Assembly (NCBI GenBank): GCA_902478605.1
Contig: CABSLQ010000081.1
Location: forward strand, 1 to 11,418
Source of the DNA: an uncultured Oscillospiraceae bacterium
GTDB taxonomy: Bacteria; Bacillota; Clostridia; Oscillospirales; Acutalibacteraceae
DNA: 11,418 bases
Reading direction: 5' to 3'
Position numbers and translations under genes: made by a program. The notes below the pieces were generated by a model. It was not told the DNA's origin. It saw only the letters and a list, made by a program, of their open reading frames with translations, and ran no database searches. Positions 6,666 through 11,417 of this stretch are shown here, piece by piece. Position 1 is the first letter of the stretch, and every line of letters begins with the position of its first letter.

Positions 6666-7981
6666 AAAAAATGACCGTTAACAATATGCTGCACAACAAA
6701 CGGATCATGATGGTCTTTTCCCTCCTTGCGGCCATCGTCATCTGGGCGGTCGTCGCCTATGGGCCGAGCAACGAGACGACCAAAACCATTAACAATGTGC
6801 CCATTGATATCACGCTGACCAACGGGTATGCCAGAGAAGAGGATATCCGCGTCGTGGGGACCAAAAGCTTCACCACCAGCGTATCGGTCCGGGGCACCAA
6901 AGCGGTCATCGATCGGCTGACCGCCGACGACATCAATCTGCGCGCCGATACCTCGGCCATCACCCGGGCGGGCACCTATTCCGACATTCGGGTGACCTGG
7001 GATGCCAATCTCAACTACACCATCACCAATGTGACCACCCCCACCATCACGCTGGAATGCGATACGTGGACCTCCTCTTCCTTTCCGGTGAAAGCGGATA
7101 TCCGCACGGTAAAAACGGCGGATGAACAAAATCAGCGGCTGGGCACGCCGCTCATCGAGGCGGAATATATACAGGACGGCGCGGTGACCATTGAAGGCCC
7201 CTCGGCCGTGATGGCCCAGATTGCGACGGTACAGGCCCGCGTCCAGGAGGAGCAGACCATCTCGGAGGTGCAGGCCTTTTCCGCCACGCTGGTTGCGCTG
7301 AATGAGCAGGGCGAGGAAGTGGATTTGACCGAATGCACCGTGGTGGGCGCAGAAAATCAGACGCTGACCGTCACCGTGCCGGTGCTCGTTTACCGGCGGG
7401 TGAATTTCACCTACCAGGTGGAGAACGTCCCTGCGTACTACGAGAACTTCTTGACGATTTCTCCGACCTATATCGAGTTCTGGGGTTCTGCGGCGGCGGT
7501 GGAATCCTTCGCCTCGAGCGTCACCAACCTCGGCACCTTTGATTTTGACAACCTGTCGCCCGACCAGACGGAACAGGTGATTGCGCTCAATGTGCCCGAC
7601 GGCATCAGCATCATGAACAACGTCAACGAGGTCACCGCTTCCTTTAATTTCCGCGGGGCCACCACCCGTACCTTTGACCTGACGCTGGAAACGGGGGAGG
7701 ACGGCAACGTCACCTTCCAGAATGTGCCGGATGGGCGCACGGTATCCCTGGCGGAAGGCACCCGGCTGACCGATATCACCCTGTGCGGCCCGCGCCGCAC
7801 CCTCAACGCCATCCGCACGTCGGATCTGCAGGTGACCATTGATATGGCGGGCGATACCACCACCGGGCCGAGCCAGCGCGCCGCCCGCATTACGGTGCGC
7901 AATCGCAGCAACGTATGGGCATATTACGGCGCGGCGGGAGAAAACGGCATGGAAATCTGGGTCACGGTGGACGTGGGATAG
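6662..7981 (+). CDS. cdaR: YbbR-domain protein CdaR, regulator of CdaA
   Basis: The protein is 439 aa. A single membrane anchor lies at residues ~14-33 (RIMMVFSLLAAIVIWAVVAY), and the rest is predicted to lie outside the membrane as beta-rich YbbR repeats, roughly at residues 37-120, 125-215, 225-315 and 320-415. Recurrent patterns such as NVPIDITL, ITLECDTW, VENVPAYYE and FQNVPDGRTV fit these repeats. In Bacillus and Listeria, CdaR binds CdaA and tunes c-di-AMP synthesis. Translation is coupled to cdaA through the ATGA overlap, with AGGGGG upstream as ribosome binding site. In many Firmicutes glmM follows as the third operon gene; here a strong terminator follows and glmM is absent. Confidence 0.93.
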   Translation: MKKMTVNNMLHNKRIMMVFSLLAAIVIWAVVAYGPSNETTKTINNVPIDITLTNGYAREEDIRVVGTKSFTTSVSVRGTKAVIDRLTADDINLRADTSAITRAGTYSDIRVTWDANLNYTITNVTTPTITLECDTWTSSSFPVKADIRTVKTADEQNQRLGTPLIEAEYIQDGAVTIEGPSAVMAQIATVQARVQEEQTISEVQAFSATLVALNEQGEEVDLTECTVVGAENQTLTVTVPVLVYRRVNFTYQVENVPAYYENFLTISPTYIEFWGSAAAVESFASSVTNLGTFDFDNLSPDQTEQVIALNVPDGISIMNNVNEVTASFNFRGATTRTFDLTLETGEDGNVTFQNVPDGRTVSLAEGTRLTDITLCGPRRTLNAIRTSDLQVTIDMAGDTTTGPSQRAARITVRNRSNVWAYYGAAGENGMEIWVTVDVG

Positions 7982-7989
7982 CCGACAGT

Positions 7990-8037
7990 AAAGCGGGCCT
8001 TTCCCGGTTGGGAACGGCCCGCTTTTTCCATGCCGGG
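7990..8037 (+). terminator. Terminator of the cdaA-cdaR operon
   Basis: AAAGCGGGCC pairs with GGCCCGCTTT, extended inward by TTCCC/GGGAA, with a GGTT loop and a run of five T. It begins 9 nt after the cdaR stop and ends the operon before any glmM. Confidence 0.93.
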
Positions 8038-8058
8038 CGGCAGAAAGGGAAAGACGCC

Positions 8059-8172
8059 ATGGAGCGCGAAAACAGGGAGCGGTACGGCATGCCGTGGGCT
8101 GCAGGCGTAAACCCGGTACCCACAGGGACAGAGAAAGGCCCGGTGACGAATCACCGGGCCTTTCTCTGTTAA
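8059..8172 (+). CDS. Doubtful 37-codon ORF running through a terminator
   Basis: An ATG at 8059 has AAAGGGA (8044-8050) 8 nt upstream and opens 37 codons beginning MERENRERYGMPWAAG. Its last 13 codons or so lie inside the perfect hairpin at 8128-8169, and the stop comes just after it. Real genes seldom extend through a terminator stem, so this is more likely an accident of sequence. I recognise no family. I list it because the ribosome binding site spacing is good. Confidence 0.2.
   Translation: MERENRERYGMPWAAGVNPVPTGTEKGPVTNHRAFLC
8128..8169. terminator. Bidirectional terminator-like hairpin
   Basis: A perfect 19-bp stem (ACAGAGAAAGGCCCGGTGA and its complement) has a CGAA loop. A-rich and T-rich patches at both ends of the inner stem allow function in either direction. 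On the plus strand it backs up the cdaR terminator; on the minus strand it would end any transcript coming from the structured stretch at 8206-8315. Confidence 0.75.
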
Positions 8173-8205
8173 AGGGAGAAAAAAGAGGAGGGAGAAATGA
8201 AGAAA

Positions 8206-8315
8206 GCTTATATATGAAAATCCTCCGGGGAGGAGGCATTGCCGATGGTCTGCCGTTCCGGCAGTAAAGGGGCGGTTCCGTCTGGAGAGGTTGTCCTCTC
8301 CGTTTGGATTGCTTA
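8206..8315. other. Unidentified structured intergenic element
   Basis: About 110 nt contain three clear hairpins: CCTCC/GGAGG (8222-8236), CTGCCG/CGGCAG (8250-8264) and GGAGAGG/CCTCTCC with a TTGT loop (8284-8301). They lie between a possible closing pair AATCC (8219-8223) and GGATT (8306-8310), although AATCC shares two bases with the first hairpin. There is no supportable gene from 8173 to 8459. The element matches no riboswitch, 6S, SRP or T-box consensus I could recall. The strand of transcription is unknown; a purine-rich AGGAGG followed by a six-codon ORF (8197-8217) sits just upstream on the plus strand. Confidence 0.4.
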
Positions 8316-8420
8316 TAGTATACCGCCGGATTGTGTCTATTCATTGAACCAAATACAAAGAAACTGCAAATTTCACATGAACGAAGCGTGAATACAGGCG
8401 GCCCCCGTCCTATACAAACG

Positions 8421-8445
8421 GGCGGACCATTTTGCGTGGTCCGCC
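8421..8445 (-). terminator. Hairpin after the small minus-strand gene
   Basis: A 9-bp perfect stem GGCGGACCA/TGGTCCGCC with a 7-nt loop. On the minus strand it lies about 15 nt after the stop of the 55-aa gene and is followed by CGTTTGTATAG, a modest U-tract. Confidence 0.6.
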
Positions 8446-8459
8446 GGGGGAGAAGGTGT

Positions 8460-8627
8460 TCACGGCTTTGCACCGGTATCGCGCTGTTCCTGCTTTTGCA
8501 CCAGCGCAACGCAGGTGCGCAGCTGTTCGGCCGTTTCGATGGAGACGTTCGCCTGCAGAATGCGGTTTTTAATATACACCGGCACCTGCTCCCACTGCTC
8601 CCGCAGGGCGGAATGGATATGCGACAC
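8460..8627 (-). CDS. Small 55-aa hypothetical protein
   Basis: The start is GTG (plus 8625-8627), preceded by AGGTGAG with a 6-nt spacer and an in-frame TGA just upstream, which fixes the start. The protein begins (V/M)SHIHSALREQWEQVPVY and is amphipathic, mostly helical and soluble, rich in Gln and Glu, with one Cys and no membrane span. Codon use (GCC, CTG, CGC, GAG) matches the surrounding core genes, and a terminator hairpin follows its stop. It lies 103 nt downstream of the carboxypeptidase gene on the same strand and might be read from that transcript. I do not recognise its family. Being short, it is easily missed by automated length cut-offs. Confidence 0.6.
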   Translation of the reverse strand: MSHIHSALREQWEQVPVYIKNRILQANVSIETAEQLRTCVALVQKQEQRDTGAKP

Positions 8628-8730
8628 GGCGTCTCACCTGCCTTTCACATGGGAATCCGGCTGTTCCTAGTATGTGCCGTATGGCCGCCGGTTCGGCAGG
8701 GAAAATATAGAAATCCATGGGGCACAAGCG

Positions 8731-9672
8731 TCAGCAGGCGTTCAGCAGGGTGGTGAGATCGCGCCATCTCTGTTCGCTGTCCGGGCACCCCAGCACCACG
8801 GCAAAATAGGTTTTGCCCCCCTTTTCACAGGCGATCACCATGCAGTGGCCCGCCGCGCTGGAATAGCCCGATTTCATCCCGTTGACGCCGGGGTAATAGA
8901 ACGGACTGTCCGGCTGCAGCAGCGCATTGGGGTTGTTCCACGTCATCGTTTCGCCGGAAAGCAGGGTGCGCGTCACCGACGGCGCCGAGACGATTTCCCG
9001 GATCGTGTCAAACCGATAGGCCTCCCGCGCGATTTGCAGGATATCGTGGGCGGTGGAGACGTGCCGATCGTCCGGATACCCGTCGGGGTTGACAAAATGG
9101 CTGTCCGTGGCGCCGAGCGCCGCCGCCACCCGGTTCATTTCGTCGCAGAAAACGGCGACCGCCTCCTTGGCCGTGGAGGCCCTCTCGGGATCCAGCCGCT
9201 TTCCCACATGCACGGCCAGCAAATACGCCGCGTCCCCGCCCGACGGCAGCAGCAGCCCCTCGAGCGCCGTGCGCAGGGTCAGCCGCATGCCCTCCTCCAG
9301 CCGCGCCCTGCTCGCATCGTACATGACCAGCTGCAGCACGTCCTCGGTCACCGTCAGCTCCTCGTCTTCGTCTGCGTACAGAAGAGACACGACGGCGGTG
9401 AGCAGCTTGGTGGTGCTCACCGGGTGCATCGGCTTGTCCGCTTCCTTGCTGAAGAGCAGGCGATCGTCGTCGGCGTCATACAGCAGGGCGGCCGGCGCGG
9501 CTACCGCGTCCGCCGGAAGCGGCGGCTTGGTGGTGGTCGTGGTGGCGGGGGCCGCCGTGGTGGTCGTGGCGGCGATGGTGGTGGCGGGCGTTCGCCCGCC
9601 GCCCGGGGCATGCGTACAGCCCGCCAGCAGCACGCAAAGTGCCAGCAGGCAGGCAATTCCTGTCCGTTTCAT
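8731..9672 (-). CDS. D-alanyl-D-alanine carboxypeptidase lipoprotein (peptidase S11)
   Basis: The protein is 313 aa. It trims the terminal D-Ala from peptidoglycan pentapeptides, or is related to enzymes that do, on the outer face of the membrane. A lipoprotein signal peptide ends in the lipobox LLAGC with Cys19 as the lipidated residue. A Thr/Pro-rich linker follows at ~27-51, and the serine peptidase domain from ~55 to the end. Motif 1 is S86-T-T-K89, with the active-site serine; motif 2 is S144-G-G (PSGGDAA), where the family usually has SxN; motif 3 is K267-S-G (MKSGYSSAAG), where KTG is usual. Motif 2 thus lacks the common asparagine, which could change activity. The start is ATG at 9672 with a CCTCCT complement (AGGAGG) at plus 9679-9684. 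The protein ends at the domain and has no C-terminal amphipathic anchor, which fits lipid anchoring. Confidence 0.93.
   Translation of the reverse strand: MKRTGIACLLALCVLLAGCTHAPGGGRTPATTIAATTTTAAPATTTTTKPPLPADAVAAPAALLYDADDDRLLFSKEADKPMHPVSTTKLLTAVVSLLYADEDEELTVTEDVLQLVMYDASRARLEEGMRLTLRTALEGLLLPSGGDAAYLLAVHVGKRLDPERASTAKEAVAVFCDEMNRVAAALGATDSHFVNPDGYPDDRHVSTAHDILQIAREAYRFDTIREIVSAPSVTRTLLSGETMTWNNPNALLQPDSPFYYPGVNGMKSGYSSAAGHCMVIACEKGGKTYFAVVLGCPDSEQRWRDLTTLLNAC
9528..9595. repeat. Low-complexity GGT/GGC tract encoding the Thr-rich linker
   Basis: The plus strand is almost entirely GGTGGTCGT- and GGCGG-type triplets, read on the minus strand as ACC/ACG/GCC (Thr and Ala). It encodes the flexible linker of the carboxypeptidase lipoprotein. 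Such tracts tend to vary in length between strains. Confidence 0.6.
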
Positions 9673-9719
9673 GTTTCTCCTCCTCGTGCGGTTCAGCGGA
9701 CTGTAAAGTTAAATGAAAG

Positions 9720-9749
9720 TTGAAGACCCGTCAGCCCTTCCGGTACAAT
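9720..9749 (+). promoter_or_regulatory. Plus-strand promoter upstream of the CPxC micro-ORF
   Basis: TTGAAG (9720-9725) and TACAAT (9744-9749) are 18 bp apart. The predicted transcript begins near 9756 and covers a short direct repeat (CAGTACCT occurs twice near 9767-9783), a hairpin around the ribosome binding site, and the 27-codon ORF. Confidence 0.55.
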
Positions 9750-9790
9750 GGTTTCACCACAAAACACAGTACCTACAGTACCTCCCGAAA

Positions 9791-9804
9791 GGAGACGAGT
9801 CTCC
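9791..9804 (+). promoter_or_regulatory. Inverted repeat covering the ribosome binding site
   Basis: GGAGAC and GTCTCC form a perfect 6-bp stem around GA directly before the ATG at 9805, overlapping AAGGAG. Folding would hide the ribosome binding site. This is a known device for keeping transposase translation low when read-through transcripts arrive from outside. Confidence 0.4.
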
Positions 9805-9888
9805 ATGGCAAAATTATACCAGTTAAGCTGCCCGAAGTGCAACAACCAAACGGACTTTCATCGATTTTATATTTTCTCGATTCTTAAA
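9805..9888 (+). pseudogene. 27-codon CPxC ORF, probable stub of a transposase N-terminus
   Basis: The frame begins MAKLYQLSCPKCQQPN and stops after 27 codons, just before a perfect hairpin. MAKLY followed by a CPKC knuckle is how zinc-ribbon-headed transposases of some insertion sequences begin (family knowledge, from memory). In those proteins a second CxxC follows, and it is missing here. AAGGAG (9789-9794) precedes the ATG, but GGAGAC-GA-GTCTCC (9791-9804) can fold over it. I infer a broken IS relic with its promoter left intact; a genuine micro-protein is the less likely alternative. Confidence 0.4.
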
Positions 9889-9889
9889 A

Positions 9890-9921
9890 ATATACCCGCC
9901 GACTGCACGGCGGGTATATTC
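9890..9921. terminator. Terminator-like hairpin after the CPxC ORF
   Basis: A perfect 13-bp stem AATATACCCGCCG/CGGCGGGTATATT encloses a 6-nt loop, starting 2 nt after the stop codon. The 5' side on the plus strand is A-rich (TTCTTAAAA), so on the minus strand a U-rich tail follows the stem. It probably works best in the minus direction. Confidence 0.65.
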
Positions 9922-9981
9922 TGCTGATTGGTTTCATCGATTATGCAACGCAAAAGAAAGCATTATAAGAAGCAAACAGAA

Positions 9982-10176
9982 CTAACCAACAGTAGAAAAG
10001 TCAGCCCCAACCCACTTCTTGCCAATTCTCAAAACAAGTTTATAATCTTGGCCAACTTGTAAATCATATTCAGCTAACTTCACACTCTTTTTATGCGTGC
10101 CAGGAAACGAAGTGGCACCAGTATCAATTTCTTGAGATGTACTGCCACCGCCGACGGCACAGATACCAAAAACGGT
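9982..10176 (-). pseudogene. Start-less C-terminal fragment of an unknown low-GC gene
   Basis: The frame is open for 64 codons after a TGA at plus 10177-10179 and ends in TAG at 9982-9984. The translation, with CAVGGGSTSQEIDTGATSF, LAEYDLQVGQDYKLVLRIG and a final KKWVGADFSTVG, looks coding: it alternates beta-strand-like hydrophobic and polar residues and uses AT-rich codons. There is no start codon with a ribosome binding site in frame. An ATG (plus 10181-10183) follows a G-rich run in another frame, so a frameshift or deletion is likely. I do not recognise the family. It lies downstream of the leader and terminator at 10199-10236. Confidence 0.45.
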
Positions 10177-10198
10177 TCAATCATCCCCCCTCACAGGC

Positions 10199-10236
10199 AA
10201 AAAAAGCGCATAAACCGATTGTAACGGTCTATGCGC
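10199..10236 (-). terminator. Leader terminator or attenuator
   Basis: On the minus strand GCGCATAGACCG pairs with CGGTTTATGCGC (one G-U) around a 7-nt loop and is followed by seven U, a textbook intrinsic terminator. It lies only about 50 nt after the predicted transcription start and before a coding-like fragment, so it could be an attenuator or the end of a short RNA of about 87 nt. Confidence 0.8.
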
Positions 10237-10276
10237 AAGAACAACATAAACAATTAAGGTGGGCTGCGCACGACAC
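10229..10276 (-). CDS. Possible 15-aa leader peptide
   Basis: GTG at plus 10274-10276 opens (V/M)SCAAHLNCLCCSCA, ending in TAG inside the first arm of the terminator stem. Five of 15 residues are cysteine. A ribosome at its end would cover GCGCAUAG and prevent the terminator from forming, the geometry of translation-dependent attenuation. The ribosome binding site is weak (TAGGTT). An ATG in another frame at plus 10253-10255 opens an 18-codon ORF through the stem, so which frame, if any, is translated is open. Confidence 0.3.
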   Translation of the reverse strand: MSCAAHLNCLCCSCA

Positions 10277-10291
10277 GTAACCTACATATGT

Positions 10292-10321
10292 ATTATAACA
10301 CAAAATCAAAGAACTTGTCAA
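10292..10321 (-). promoter_or_regulatory. Consensus promoter of the leader transcript
   Basis: On the minus strand TTGACA (plus 10316-10321) and TATAAT (plus 10292-10297) both match the sigma-A consensus exactly, with an 18-bp spacer. This is the strongest promoter in the window. Transcription would start near 10285 and run into the terminator at 10236-10199. Confidence 0.85.
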
Positions 10322-10346
10322 TGTAAAGCTGTCATTTTCAAACAAC

Positions 10347-10382
10347 AAAAATCCGATCACCTTTTCGTTGATCGGATTTTTG
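10347..10382. terminator. Bidirectional terminator downstream of the SUFU-domain gene
   Basis: A perfect 13-bp stem AAAAATCCGATCA/TGATCGGATTTTT with a loop of about 9 nt has A and T runs on both sides. It lies about 80 nt after the stop of the minus-strand SUFU-domain gene and insulates the leader promoter from its transcription. Confidence 0.88.
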
Positions 10383-10462
10383 CTCGCCCCGTACCGGCTT
10401 TCACCCATTGGTCACTTTTTATCCCTTTGAGAGAAAAACCTTCATTTTCCGACTCCTTTCCT

Positions 10463-11128
10463 TCAGATATGGACCGCCTGCCGGCAGCAATTCTCCCTGT
10501 GCGGATCCAGCACCCGGGGAAACGCGCCGCCGAACCGCTCGCACAGCGCCTCAAGCCCGTGTGCGAGCTGATACTGCCGCTCTTCCTCATACAGCGGAAT
10601 CACCTGATAAAAGCGTATGCCGCTGCCGTCCGGAAGGGGGCAGAAAGCGGCCTCTTCCCCGTAGGCCTGCGGCTCGTCGAGCAGCAGGCTGGACAGCGCG
10701 GTGTTCCCGGCGAAGGGCCCGCCGCCGGGCACGGTATGCCCCCGGCCGAGCCAGGATTTTTCGCTGCCCGGCAGGCGGGCGAGAATCTTGAGCCAGCGCA
10801 GCGGCCAGTACCATTTTTCCTCGTCGCTCTCGACTTCCCAGTCGGGCGGCAGACAGATGAGAAGCTCCGCGCGATCGCGTTTGTCCTTTTTCAGCCGAGA
10901 GGGCACCTTCATGCGGTAGGCGCCCATCCCCATGGTGACCAGCGTGGTCCACATGCGATCCGGGGACGGCGGGATGATGGCGATGTCCACGTGGATATCG
11001 GGCGATACCAGCTCATGAAAAACCGAGGTGTAGGCACCATAGTGTTCTTCAATGAAAAATTCCAGGCAGCTGAGCTCCTGTTCGGTATACAGCACCGGCC
11101 GGCCGGCATTTCGGCGGAAAAGTCCCAT
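10463..11128 (-). CDS. Suppressor-of-fused (SUFU) domain protein
   Basis: The protein is 221 aa counted from the ATG at 11128, which has AAAGGAGG 7 nt upstream; a longer frame to 11170 would add 14 unlikely residues and cross the ribosome binding site. Nearly the whole length is the SUFU-like domain: HVDIAIIPPSPDRMWTTLVT, MGMGAYRMKVP, RAELLICLPPDW, then EEKWYWPLRWLKILARLP and WLGRGHTVPGGGPFA, and a C-terminal RFYQVIPLYEEER with a trailing helix. From family knowledge, bacterial SUFU-domain proteins are predicted immunity proteins for polymorphic toxins (for example Bacillus YqcF, paired with YqcG). It is soluble and has no signal peptide. No toxin gene is adjacent. Codon use is GC-rich like the core, so it may be long resident. 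Confidence 0.88.
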   Translation of the reverse strand: MGLFRRNAGRPVLYTEQELSCLEFFIEEHYGAYTSVFHELVSPDIHVDIAIIPPSPDRMWTTLVTMGMGAYRMKVPSRLKKDKRDRAELLICLPPDWEVESDEEKWYWPLRWLKILARLPGSEKSWLGRGHTVPGGGPFAGNTALSSLLLDEPQAYGEEAAFCPLPDGSGIRFYQVIPLYEEERQYQLAHGLEALCERFGGAFPRVLDPHRENCCRQAVHI

Positions 11129-11160
11129 CTGCAATCCTCCTTTGTCCCTGTTCCTGCACC

Positions 11161-11184
11161 AGTATAGCATGAAATTCCGCGGAA
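11161..11184 (-). promoter_or_regulatory. Promoter with palindrome upstream of the SUFU-domain gene
   Basis: On the minus strand TGCTATACT is an extended -10 (hexamer at plus 11161-11166); no good -35 lies at 16-18 bp. The perfect 10-bp palindrome TTCCGCGGAA (11175-11184) sits just upstream of the -10, where a bound repressor would block RNA polymerase. The operator role is inference. Confidence 0.45.
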
Positions 11185-11286
11185 CAAAATAGAAAAAAAC
11201 GGAACATCTTCTTAAGATTGCAGATAGGCGGCGTAAAATGGTGCAGGAGGCTGTGGGGACATACCGCGGTATTTAAAAGCGGAAAG

Positions 11287-11317
11287 AAAAGGAGGCGCTG
11301 TCCGCAGCGCCTCCTTT
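11287..11317 (-). terminator. Terminator of a gene entering from the right edge
   Basis: A perfect 13-bp stem AAAGGAGGCGCTG/CAGCGCCTCCTTT has a 4-nt loop. On the minus strand it is followed by a T-rich TTTTCTTTCC. It lies 20 nt after the TAA of the partial frame at the right end. Confidence 0.8.
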
Positions 11318-11336
11318 CAGAGTGTCAAAAAACTTT

Positions 11337-11417
11337 TTAGCGAATAGCCATATGCACAAACGTAGAATTCTTATGCGTCGCATCGGGGAACCCCCGGCGA
11401 GGGTTCCCCGCCGTAAA
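11337..11417 (-). CDS. Possible C-terminal end of a gene cut by the window edge
   Basis: A minus-strand frame runs from the window edge to a TAA at 11337-11339 and gives 26 residues ending NSTFVHMAIR. It is followed closely by a terminator, which supports a minus-strand transcript. The frame also contains an inverted repeat (CGGGGAACCC at 11384-11393, GGGTTCCCCG at 11401-11410), so the transcript could instead be a structured RNA. The stretch is too short to identify. Confidence 0.25.
   Translation of the reverse strand, partial: FTAGNPRRGFPDATHKNSTFVHMAIR

Larger units (their letters stand above)
9673..10462. other. AT-rich scarred region with gene fragments, two promoters and several hairpins
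   Basis: This 790-nt stretch contains no full-length gene. From left to right it holds a plus-strand promoter with a 27-codon CPxC ORF and a hairpin, a minus-strand fragment of 64 codons without a start, a minus-strand leader with terminator and near-consensus promoter, and a bidirectional terminator. Composition is far more AT-rich than both flanks. I infer remnants of one or more inserted elements. Confidence 0.6.

Noticed and set aside
8206..8315. Assignment of the structured element to a fluoride or c-di-GMP riboswitch, a T-box or 6S RNA
   Set aside because: Short similarities such as GCCGATGG and GGGGCGGTTCCG were noticed, but the conserved cores of these families could not be matched.
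4676..8509. A 1277-codon minus-strand open frame antisense to cdaA and cdaR
   Set aside because: It is a GC-driven shadow: its translation is Arg/Pro/Gly-rich low-complexity sequence with no domain, while the opposite strand encodes two well-recognised proteins.
9528..9595. A CRISPR array or a tandem regulatory repeat
   Set aside because: The repetition is triplet low complexity coding for a Thr/Ala linker; there are no spacers and no dyad repeats.
8674..9723. A 349-codon plus-strand frame opposite the carboxypeptidase
   Set aside because: It is a shadow of the S11 gene; its Gly/Arg repeats come from the Thr-rich linker read backwards.
10259..11167. A 302-codon plus-strand frame opposite the SUFU gene
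   Set aside because: It spans the bidirectional terminator and the leader promoter and is antisense to a clear SUFU-domain protein.
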